A stretch of 64,000 bases of DNA from NCBI GenBank assembly GCA_026119935.1, contig JALRMH010000036.1, positions 248,001-312,000 on the forward strand. The letters run 5' to 3'. The translations under genes and the position numbers were made by a program. This document shows, piece after piece, positions 54,286 to 64,000 of this stretch. The first letter of the stretch is position 1. Each line of letters opens with the position of its first letter. The notes under the pieces were generated by a model. That model saw only the letters and a list, made by a program, of their open reading frames with translations, was not told the origin of the DNA and searched no databases. This stretch comes from Endothia cerciana (taxonomy: Eukaryota > Ascomycota > Sordariomycetes > Diaporthales > Cryphonectriaceae).

Positions 54286-56339
54286 TTACATCGAGGTCGC
54301 CCTCCGCCGCTTTCTTCGATGGCCCTCCGCCGTGCCCGGGGTAGGCGACATCGACATTGACTCGGGCCCACACCCGCGCGAGACCCGGCCACTGGCACCA
54401 GTGGTCTCTCGCATCCGCTGGGCCCCCTTGCCCTCACCCACGTTCCCTTGGTAAGCACCGTCGTGATCCCGCACACTCAGGTTCATGAGCAGGAGCGCCG
54501 CGCTCTTCTCCACACCGCTTGAAGCTGGCTCGTGAGACCCGTTCTCGCGACACGCGGACGTCTGCGACACGGACGTGTTGGTCGTCACGGTCGTTATCGG
54601 GCTGCTCTTGTCGCTGTAGCGGTCGAACTCGTCATACTCAGCCTCGACATCAGCCGCGGGACGCTTGGTGCTGATATTAAGCGGCTTTTTATGCTGCCAC
54701 GTCGCGCTCGTCGGGGTGGGGTGCAGCCGGTGGGCGAAGCTGGATGGCTGCTGCTGGTGGCGCTCGAGACGCTGGCTGTGACCGAAGCTAGGGACCGCGC
54801 TCAGGATGGGATTGGGCCTGCCGTCGACGGTGCGAGAATAGGGGCGGGGTTGGCTGAGATCGTTGCCGCGGCAGGTGCTGGGATGTAAGGCGCTCGCGGG
54901 GTGAGATACTGAGTGGGGTTGGGACGGGTGAGGGGGATGAGGATGGTGATTGACGACCGTCCAGCCAGTGCTGTTGCCGTTGGATCGTGGCCGAGAGAGC
55001 GGCGAATAGGGCACGGCATGGTTCAGGATAGAGTGCAGACCTGACGTCTCCGGGCCGGGATGGACCTCAGGCTCGACTCCCGTGCCGTAAGGGCTGTCAG
55101 GAGCCCGCTTCGTTCGCATCCACGCATCGAGCCCAAGGCGCTCGCGCCCGTGCTCGCGCTCACGCTCACGCTCATACTCGTGCGGCGAGGCAAACCGTGG
55201 CAGAGCGCGACGGGCAACGCGAGGGCTGGGCACGCTTGTCGGGCTGGGCAGCGCAGGCGTGTGGCTATAGTGGTCGTGCATCTGTGAGCCATACACATGG
55301 AGCGGCACATGGCTGTTGTTGCTGGCGGCGTTGGCAGCGTTGGCGTACATGCGGCGGAAGAGCTCGGCCTCTTGAGCCGCCTCTGTGATGATGGACGCGT
55401 TGATGGTCATGCGGCCGTGCTCGGGCGCGCCGGGCGAGATGCACTGGGAAGGGAAGTCGGGCCCAAAGATGGGGATCAGAGCGCCGGCGATTGGGTCGCA
55501 GAATGTCGCACAGACGGCTTTGGCGCAGCTGAAGGGCATCCAGTATCCTAATAGAGAGAAGTCAGAGGAGACTGTCTGTGGCAGAGCCATTGGGTGGTAG
55601 GCCATGACCTACCTTGAGCCATGATGGAACCTCCGGTAATGCTATGTGTGATGTCGCGGAGGCCGGGATTCATATTCAGCATTTTGGCTGGCTGGGTCTA
55701 TTCAAGCCTCCAGTCAGCAAATCAAGCCCGAAGACAACGACCAGACAGCACTAGACCCCCGTAAAGGAAGCATACCTTGGAATATTTGCAACACTTGAAA
55801 AAGGGGGTCATGCGGACCAGGCCGACATTGTAGTCCCACATGACGGTATACTCGCTCTCATCACCCGGGACTCTGAAGGTGTATTGGAACGCTGCATAAG
55901 ATCGTAAGCCCCGAGTCCAGGAGGGGCAAGCGCTGTGTTCGGGGGGTCAACAGGAGCACATACCTTCGAAGCTCTCACGGCCCGTCTTGTCGTAGAAATC
56001 CTTCTTGCCGCTGTTGTAGGGTATGTGTCGACAGTACTCCTGAATTCTTCCGAAGGGACAGATTTGGTACCGCTTGATCTCCCGGAGCGATACCTCGTCC
56101 AAGGTCTCGAAGGGTGGGAAGTTGACCGTGCCCTTGGTCTTGGACTTGACAAAGCTGCCAGAGTCCTTGATCATCCTGGAGTGTTTTGAAGCCATGAGGT
56201 GTCGTTCGTAGATCAAGCTAGGACATTCGGAAGAGAACGAGGTAGCTGGCGACGACAAGGCCGGACTTGGTCGATATCGAGGGGTAGGTACCGGAGGCCC
56301 AGGAGGCGCCGGGTTAAGAAGTGAAGCCAGTGACAACAT
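54286..56339 (-). CDS. xbp1: APSES-domain transcription factor, XBP1-like
   Basis: Nuclear DNA-binding protein with an APSES/KilA-N fold; the yeast relative Xbp1 is a stress- and quiescence-linked repressor. Four exons: 56339-55964, 55891-55776, 55697-55613 and 55547-54286, giving 612 residues. The APSES region spans about residues 85-225 and crosses all three introns: EIKRYQICPFGRIQEYC, then YTVMWDYNVGLVRMTPFFKC, LNMNPGLRDITHSITGGSIM and GYWMPFSCAKAVCATFC. IAGALIPIFGPDFP closes it. The C-terminal 370 residues are low-complexity: Ser/Pro/His-rich, with an Arg/Glu run, the basic segment KKPLNISTKRPAADVEAEYD and a final HRRKRRRATSM that may be a nuclear localisation signal. The start is the first ATG (MLSLASLLNPAPPG); a second in-frame Met (MASKHSRMIKDS) is also plausible. 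Confidence 0.93.
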
Positions 56340-59300
56340 AGCGGTGAGGCCGAGTGGGAATGTCTCGAAAGGACAGAGACGATATGCAGGAGTAGGAGTT
56401 GGGGGTTGGGATTTGATCCTGGAAGGACAGACCCCGAGTTTGAGAGGACGGGTAGTGATGATAAGGGCTCAGACACGCTTGCAGTCGGATGGGAGAGGCA
56501 AGGCATGGCCCAGGTCTGGCAAGCCAGGGGAGACCAAGTCCCTTTTGAAATGGGCAAACAGCCAGAGTGACCACAGGATCCTCGCTGGCCCACCCAGACC
56601 AGCCCTCAAACCTCCAGGGAATGTGGTGTCGCGGTAATGTGGACAAGGAATGGGGGTGTTTCCTTTCTTCCTTACTTGAGACCGACTATGCACCCTCCTG
56701 CAAATCCAGCTGTAGCTGCTCGTAGCGGCCAAGTCGGCTGTGATCTCGGGGTTGGTTCTTTGTCCTGGATGTCTTGGAATCGATCCTCTGAGCGAAGAGA
56801 TGTGGGCTGACAAGGCCCACCGCTCTTTCTTGGGGTCGAGTTGGAAGCCACAAAGTGAGTACTGATCGGTGTGTGCGATGGAGGAGGGCCCAACTGGCCA
56901 GTGAGCCACGAATGGAATTCGTGATGGCGGACGTGAGCTGAACACTCAATGAGGAACCTGATCGAGGGTGCCGTCCACGTTACCTATCCTGAGGCATCGC
57001 TTCGGCATCAGCAGATCAAGCGGGCCGGAAAGGTCAAACGGCTCCGTGACTGTCGCAACAGAGCTGCTTCCCGATCTGTCAGTACACCTCTCGGCGGCGA
57101 CAGCTGCTCCCGCGGACCCCCCGTGGGCAGCAAAGGGACAGGTCCACCTGGGGGCTTAGATCAAGGCTGGAGAGTACTCTGGGCAGCTGTCCAAGTCGCC
57201 GATCTCTGTACATGCCGTAGGAAACGGGAGACTGTGGAGGTGTCAGCATCAGAATGGAAGGAGAAACGTTTCAACAGATTTCACCAGGCTGGGCCACTGG
57301 CCCGAAAGGGCGAACACAGGCGACTGCATGACGCAGCAGATGTGTGGCTAGTGAAAAACAAATCAGCTTGATCGCGGTTTGACCAGCCAAACATGCCATT
57401 GGCTTGTCTGGAAATGTACAGAAGGAGCTTTGACAGTGACCAGCTTGACGGATAGCTGCAGGACGTGCCGTACGGTCTCCAGGCCAGCCGGCCTCCTCAG
57501 AAGGGTGCGACAAAGGATATCTGACCGTAGACCCAGATATCCTAGACAGCCACTCTTGCTTGACTCGACACACGTGGCCGCTCTCTCCGCGACAGGAGGG
57601 AGAGGAGAGGACACACCGGACCAAACACTTTCCAGCCGCCGGGCCCATACCATCTGGGTCTGGCAGGGAGCAAGGCTGCTCCCTTTTCTTCTGCGCATGC
57701 TTCTCTGCAGATGGCAGGTAACATCCCATGATGGCATGGCTCCAATGATCGTTCAGGCCGTCGGCCTGGCCGCCACAAGACACTACAACGGCTGTCTCTC
57801 TCCTGCCAAAGATCCTCTGCCGACTGCAGGCCCTGTGCATACCCGCAACATCCACGAATCTAGGCACCGAATGTGGGCCCTGTTCTCCATCACCTGCTCG
57901 TCAGAGGAATTCTACCGCCTTTCCAGAAGGTTGGAAAAGGCTGGGACAGCCCGGTGCCGGTGGATGCCGTTCAGGAGGCGGAGATCGCAGCTGCGACGCC
58001 GGTGACCCAATTCATGTTTCCCCCACGAGCTTGACTTGTACAAGCGCGTTCAGATTGTCCGAGAGGCAACACAGAGCTTGTACGCTTGTGGATCCGTCAA
58101 GTCAGTATTCCTGTACTCTGTTCTTGACCATCGTTGGGCAGCGCAGACAGGCTTTGTTACCCGTGCACTGTCGACGTCGGTCCATGTAACCAGCCCGGCG
58201 GTGTCAAGGATTTGGTTCATTGATTCCAAGGAGGTCACCAGGGATCCAGGACATGCTCCCATGCCATCAGGTTCGCTCACCTTCCTCCCCGAGAGCACCC
58301 GCACGGGCGCCTCAATCTTTCCTCGAGAAACCAGTGGGGTAAAACGTGAAGTGCACGGCATCTAGAAACAGGCACTTTTGACCAGTAGCAGGCCATGTTG
58401 ATGAAGACCCTACCGGCCATTTCCCCAGATCAGGACGTCTGGTTACAGTCCTGGGGCCAGAATTCTGGTGCACCGGCCAAATTGAGACCTAAGATTGGAT
58501 GGCGGTGCCTCGAGTCAGAATGTATCCTGGGACAATCCACGGCGCCGCAGCTTCCCAGCCGTCACAGCCGTCACAGCCGTCATGAGTGCTGCAGGTTGCC
58601 GTGGCTGATGAGAGGCAGGCTTCCTAAAACGTAAAGGATCGCATGGGCAGTGCTTGCTGCCGAACGGGAGCTGTGAAATGAGAGGCTCCCGCCCTGGGAT
58701 GGCTTCTGGAGCACAGGCCGTGCCGTAGATGTGACATGTTGTTTCTGGGAAGGCCATGACGAGCCGTGTCCGCTTGGCCATATCCCGCCTCGACGGACTA
58801 AACTGAGCTTCACGGACCTGTTGACACACGTACGCCCGCAAGGCCTATCATTGCGAGAGATGAGCAGGGTTGGCCTTCGGGAAGCACTTCGAGCTGCCTC
58901 ACCAAGCGCGGGATGGTCTCGAGACCAAGACAGCTCGGACCAGCAGGGTGCAGTGCAGTCACCCGGCGGTGTCGCACCCCGGCCTCGACAGATCACATTC
59001 TGACGAGAAAGGCCTCTCTCCCACTGCGGGAGCTGAAGTGGCCAAGACGCGCTGATTACGCAAGACCACGGCCGGAGCACATGATCTGGCGATGGATTCG
59101 AGCCTGCGGCAGACATAAGCTTAACTATCTCGTCCCTTCGCGCGTAACAGCCCCTTGGAGTGTAGCGCCGAGGACACCAAAGAGACAGTCCCGACAGACA
59201 CACCCGCCTGGTTTCAGATGATTGTGCAACCCATGGTGGGGGCACAGCAGAGTGTTGACAGGCAGGGACAAGGGAGACTCATCTGGGTGAGCATGTGTGT

Positions 59301-60900
59301 TGTGGCAGCCGGTGTGGACTCACGGCTGTACGCTTCGATCAGGGATTTTCCTCTGCTTTCGTGCTCGGACAGGCGTCGCACGGCAGCTATGATATGCAGT
59401 AGCAGAAGCGCGAATGCCCACGCACTCGTGGGACAGTGTCTCCATCCGTCCCGTACTGTATAGGCGCGGCGAGGGGCAGAGAAGGGGGAGGCGCACAGCG
59501 GCGGGGACGAGGCAAGCAATACGCGGCGCCGCACAGCGCTGGGTACGCAGAGATCCGCATCAAGTCGACTCGTCAGATGAGATTGCTGGGCCAGTCGCGC
59601 CTTGCCCGGACTGGACTGCCATCCCGTCCTTGGGCTTATTTCCAGAGGCTGCCCTGTCAACAAGCCATCATCTGAAGGCCGATGCCTTCTTCCGGGTACA
59701 ACTACTGCTCTGTGTCCCCCAATTGACGTCGAGGCAGGGAGCGATAGGGAAAGGACACAGGACGTCGGGGGGTTGATTCAGGCGTGCAATGGCCAGGGGA
59801 GCACACGGGCTCAGGTTCAGGGGATGCCTCAATCGTCTGAACTGGAATGACGAGCATGAACGTCATCATGAGATGACATGTGTATGTAGAAGGCGGGAGA
59901 AGTCATCCGTCGACGGAAACCGTCTCGTCCAGGAGTGTTGTTGGAGGAGGAGCTGCGATCCCTGAAGACGATCCCGCTTTTCCTGACAAAGCTTATCCCT
60001 GGCCCCGGACGCGTCGAAAATTGAATCCTTGCACAAGAAATTGCGATGGTGGTTGGCCCTCTACAGCTGAGGTGATGGGTCGGATCGCCCCAGCTCCAGG
60101 ATCCAGAGACCGTGCCGTACACACGGGCAGCACTCAGGGAGGCCCTCACCCAGCCGGCGCTTAAGCTCCAAACGATCCTGTCAGCTGTGCTTGAGGGACA
60201 CTACACAACCGTACTTGGTGACGTCGCGCAACTGGGACCATGCTATGCCTGCGCCGCATGACACCCCAACGTCGTCCTTGTCCTTGTCCTTGTCCTTGTC
60301 CCCATGTCCCTGGACGAGGTGAGAAGGAGGGGGGGGGGGGGCCAGGCGGGCCAGAGGCGCTGCGAGACATGCACAGCCGTCGCGGAACACACAATCTTCC
60401 GCCGTGCGACTGGAGAATTTCCTGACTACATACCACGGTAGTGGCATATTTGTGTCCTTGCAGGGCAGGCCGGAACAGGTCACCGGGAAGGCAACGTGCA
60501 AGACCAGCGGGACAGGGCAGCGTGACACACCACGCCGCTCATGCCATGCGACCGTGTGCTAAGGTATCCGTTGCTGCTGAACACTGCATGGCTGAACAGG
60601 AATCATGCCTCCACGGCGCCCCCCCGAGGCGGAGGGAGGAGGCGCACAAGATCAGCGAAGAAATGAAGAGAGTAAAGCGCCGACTTCGTTGTATCATTCT
60701 AATCACAAATACCGGCAACATGTATGAGGCCACCTGGTTCGACGATTTTTCAATCCTGCTGACGGTCTCAAAACATAGCGGGACGACCTGGTATGACAAG
60801 GTTGCAAAGGAGGCTCCTACAGGCGGCAAGCGGAAGCCAGGTGTCACTATCAAACCCTCTCCGTTCCACGGGACCATCTGGCGTCGGACCAGGCTCAAGG
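56340..60900. other. 4.6-kb region upstream of XBP1 without a recognisable gene
   Basis: No ORF here shows a domain or a consistent coding pattern. The part next to XBP1 is presumably its promoter and 5' leader; fungal transcription-factor genes often have long ones. It contains a GTCCTT repeat (60276-60301) and a G13 run (60329-60341). Short ORFs of up to about 220 codons on both strands look like chance products of a GC-rich sequence. Confidence 0.5.
60276..60301. repeat. (GTCCTT)n microsatellite
   Basis: Four tandem GTCCTT units in the gene-free region between XBP1 and the aldo/keto reductase gene. Confidence 0.88.
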
Positions 60901-62242
60901 CTACTGGTTGGCAAGGGGCCCGTCTTTATGGGGTCTGATGGCAGCCTGGGGAGCAACATAGTCAAACTGACCCAGCGATGCAAGAATACCAATATCTTGC
61001 GGGCCCTGAGGCACCTGACCTGTACTGCTGACGAGGCTATGCGGGAACCCGATATCGAAGTCGTATGCCTTCTCGATCTCCTCTACATCTTCCAAGCTGA
61101 GCTCAAGGCCAAGGGCCTCAGCGTTGGCCTTCAGATGCTCAACCTTGCGGCCGCCAATGATGGGAAACAAATAAGGTGTCTGACAGGAGATCTCAGTTCC
61201 CGACACCACAACCTCACGAGGGAGACTTCTTGGAACGATGGCTTACCTTCTGCATGGCGTAGGCCAGTGCAACGCTGGTGATAGGAAACCCGTGACGTTG
61301 GGCGACCTTGTGCAAGACGGCAGACACCTGCTCCTCCCGGCCAGTGAGCAGATGCGGAGGCGCATTGCGGCCACCGTCTTCCTTCATCGAGCCCGGGGCT
61401 CGGAAGCCGCCACCACCAAGAACGCCAAAGGCCTGGGTTGCCATGCCCTCCTCCTTACACATGGGGGTTATCTCGCGCTCGAGATCACGCTGCTGTGCGG
61501 AGAAGCGACCCTGGTAGACGGAGAAGGGGCGCAGGCCGTGCTGGCGCGCGTAGGCGTTGCACTTGACGACGAACCACGCGGGGCTGTCGCTGATGCCGAG
61601 GTAGAGGACCCTGCCCTGGGCCACCAGGTGGTTGAGAGACTGCATCAGTTCTGGGACGGAGGTGGCAAAGTCGTAGGCATGGACGTAATACTGTATCGGG
61701 TCAGCAACGCGGCTCAGCTATAGGAAGAGGTCCTGCGGCGACCGCGCTTACGATATCGATATAGTCCGTCTGGAGGTTCTCCAGGCTCTGGGCAATGGAA
61801 TTGTGCATGGCCTTCGTCCCGGTCCCGCCAAAGTTGCTGGCCTGCACCGGCTTGCCCATGATAGGGTTCATGGTATACTTGGTCCCGATCACCATCTCGG
61901 CACGGCGCCCTGTCCTCCTCATCCACTCTCCGATCCATTGCTCGGACTGGCCGCCTTGGTAGGCATTGGCCGTGTCGACAAAGTTGCCACCCAGGCCATA
62001 GAAGGCGTCGAGGAGGTCGAAGGTCGTCTCCTTGGTGCACTCGCCCATGATGCCCTGCCATGCTGTCCCGAAGCCCGTAGCACCGTTAGCGTGACGGAAC
62101 GCTGGGGCTCTGCTGAGTCTTGATGGTCCTACGTACTCATGCCTCCCAGGCAGAGAGGACTGACACGAACGCTCGCAGAGGGCGCAAGGAGACGATGCCT
62201 GCCGAGCAGACTCTCGGGAACAGGCGGTCCTCGGGAAGCCAT
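60901..62242 (-). CDS. Aldo/keto reductase, aryl-alcohol dehydrogenase / norsolorinic acid reductase type
   Basis: NADPH-dependent carbonyl reductase of the AAD group; the substrate is unknown. Four exons: 62242-62137, 62062-61752, 61690-61247 and 61179-60901, giving 379 residues, the usual length. The start MASRGPPVPESLLGRHRLLA leads to SVRVSPLCLGGM. The catalytic tetrad is present: Asp and Tyr in FVDTANAYQGGQSE, Lys in MVIGTKYTMNP and His in YVHAYDFATSVPEL. Cofactor-binding blocks include GVLGGGGFRAPGS and the C-terminal PIIGGRKVEHLKANAEAL. The first intron uses an ACAG acceptor, which deletes the SFGTA-type residues expected between LGGM and WQGIMGEC; see findings. No biosynthetic cluster partners are adjacent. 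Confidence 0.9.
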
Positions 62243-62444
62243 GTTGACGATATTAAGAATTGTTAGGATAGGTCTACAGGAAGATCACAAATACCTCTCT
62301 TCAGTGTACGCGGATAGCGTCGAGGGGCAGGCTTCAGGGGAGGCTGACGGTACTGAGGCGGGCCCATCTTGATTGTGAGCAGGGAGAATCGTGGCTTCTT
62401 ATATCTTTTTTTTTTTTTCTTCTTCTTTCTTTTTTCCCCTTCTT

Positions 62445-62489
<45 letters not shown>

Positions 62490-64000
62490 TCTGTCTCTCT
62501 CTCCCTCTGGGGAGCAGGTTCTGGTCTCGAGATCTGAAGAGACACAGGCACGTTCGAGGCTGCCCTGTTGCTAAATCCGGTTAACAGCCGTGGCCGGTTG
62601 ATCTCGCACATTTTGCGGTTGCCGAACAAGGTTCAGCCGGGCGTCGCTTCGCAGTTAGTGACTAGGCAAGTTGCACAACTCCGCCGCTGCCGATGATCCA
62701 GTTTCAGATGGCCGCTTCGACCCGTGATAGAATACGAGGCCAGGGCTGCTTCATCTCCAGACCGGCACCGGTTGCCTAGGCAGTGCTTCGGACCCGGACT
62801 CAAGGTGGCTTATGTCGTGTGTGGTGTGATAGAAGGAACAGTCACCCCGTGCCAGGCAGGGTGTTGATGAGGGATTTCGTGTGCTGTAGCTGCACTGGGA
62901 GCTCTGTCTCCAGCACATCAAGCAGTCTTGCTCACCGGCCCGGTCTCGTACACACTTGCCCAGACTACAACCGGTACTGTGCTGTATACTCCGTGCGGAG
63001 CGAGGACGCCTCCCTGGCATCTATCTGGCCACACAATCTGTCCGCGTGAGCCCGCCGCGCCCTCGTCTTTCCGAAGGCAGAAGCCCAGATAGACTTGACT
63101 GATGGATAAACTAGACTGGCTGTGAAGTGGACCTTGGCTGGGGTTTATTTTCCGTGGGCTGCCATGCCATCTATTGAACTAGCTACCAGGTTCCATATGC
63201 CCCCCTTCTGCAGTAAGCTCTCGCGTTCTGTACTCCCGGCCAGACACCGCGCCGGTGTCGCCCGGAGTTTCTAGATGGGCCAGTTGAGGGAGCTGAAAAT
63301 ATGAGCAGTGGGGGTTGGAGGTGCCAGGGAGACATCTCGAGCGCAGACTGCCGGCCTGATCTGGTGGGAGGTGTTGGGAAGGCTTCACACCACTGATGCC
63401 TCGTCAGAGGCCTGGTGCTGCCGTCAACGCGACCTTGGAGCAGGAGGAGAAGAAAACAGGAAAGAAAACCAAGCTGGCGGCCACCTCTCACGCTCTCCCA
63501 AGGCTTCCGCCTCGCGGCCGTGAGCTCAGCTTAGTCATCCACCTTACACCAGCCAGATCTACACAAACCCCCCCCCAACACACCCACCCACCCATTCTCA
63601 GCCTGGGGGGACGGCGGCCCCCCACCCCTGTCGGCGCGTTGCGGTATCCGCTGCCAGCTCATTCGAGGACAGGCGCAGACGCGTGTTAGCTCAGCAGAGC
63701 ACCAACAAACACCATTCCCGCCCTTGACCCCGGCAACCATCCACATACCTGGGCGGGCGCCCACCACCAAACAAAAACCATCCGCGATCACAACATCTCA
63801 ACCAACCACGAAGACTTGTGCGCCAGCTAGTCGTCGGCCGTCAGCCGCACACATACCATAGTACACATTGTACTGTGGACAGGCCTGCCTTTCGCTTCTT
63901 CCAATCCGGCTGCAGGACGAGCCACTCTTCCTCCATCTTGACTGGAGCCCCCCACCTGCAAATCTCACCCCTTCATGCATCCCACCCTCGCGCGTACCCA
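62243..64000. other. Right-end region without a recognisable gene
   Basis: 1.76 kb up to the window edge. The first part is the aldo/keto reductase promoter, with a CT repeat and T-rich tract. The remainder has only short ORFs; one (63183-63491, minus) has a hydrophobic start but begins at a GTG and shows no family resemblance. A gene beginning beyond the edge cannot be excluded. Confidence 0.5.
62445..62513. repeat. (CT)n microsatellite
   Basis: Long pyrimidine dinucleotide run with occasional GT interruptions about 210-270 nt upstream of the aldo/keto reductase ATG. It could influence promoter structure. Confidence 0.9.

Noticed and set aside
57271..59245. Several ORFs of about 200 codons upstream of XBP1 on both strands
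   Set aside because: Overlapping in opposite frames, rich in Arg, Cys, Ser and Trp, with no family resemblance; chance ORFs in GC-rich DNA.
63183..63491. Small secreted-protein candidate with a hydrophobic start (minus strand)
   Set aside because: Starts at GTG rather than ATG, has no stop-proximal conservation or cysteine pattern, and overlaps another open frame.

Overview
This window looks like nuclear DNA from a filamentous ascomycete (Pezizomycotina), most likely a Sordariomycete. It is GC-rich, with short introns (about 60-250 nt) carrying GT..AG ends and CTAAC/CTGAC-type branch sites. Genes are monocistronic on both strands. The identifiable proteins are typical fungal orthologues: GPI8, TFIIIC subunit, GAL10-like epimerase, SUN-domain protein, FAD synthase, DBP4, CDC4 light chain, BIR1, CNS1, XBP1/APSES. 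No bacterial, phage, plasmid or CRISPR features are present, and I saw no tRNA or rRNA gene. The species cannot be named from the sequence alone.

Layout. 0-8 kb: a TFIIIC subunit cut by the left edge (-), GPI-anchor transamidase GPI8 (-) and, across a divergent 2.2-kb spacer, a long histidine-phosphatase protein (+). 8-11.5 kb: an island without intact genes, holding remnants of a GPI-anchored protein and a SAM-dependent methyltransferase and a short AT-rich patch. 11.5-17.2 kb: one uninterrupted 1,885-residue ankyrin-type protein (+). 18-31 kb: UDP-glucose 4-epimerase (+), SUN-domain nuclear-envelope protein (+), FAD synthase (-) and DBP4 helicase (+). 31-45 kb: CoA-binding protein (-), CDC4 myosin light chain (+), M3 metallopeptidase (+), BIR1 (+), inositol monophosphatase (+) and an F-box-like protein (-). 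45-49 kb: a 3.9-kb gene-free stretch. 49-56 kb: an MFS transporter (+), CNS1 co-chaperone (+) and the XBP1-like APSES transcription factor (-). 56-64 kb: mostly non-coding, with one aldo/keto reductase (-).

The genes do not form a biosynthetic cluster. They are mainly housekeeping and cell-biology genes (transcription, ribosome biogenesis, GPI anchoring, mitosis/cytokinesis, nuclear envelope, chaperone), with a few accessory ones (MFS, aldo/keto reductase, ankyrin protein, dead methyltransferase). I found no convincing new multi-gene system. The most interesting signals are in gene structure: a 4-nt micro-exon in the MFS transporter, a GC-AG intron in the epimerase, recurrent sense-strand poly-C tracts in introns, telobox-like motifs upstream of the SUN and CNS1 genes, AT-hooks in BIR1, and the methyltransferase that has lost its SAM-binding segment.

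Exon boundaries below were read by eye from splice signals, frame and family similarity. Where I state a protein length, the summed exon length is a multiple of three.
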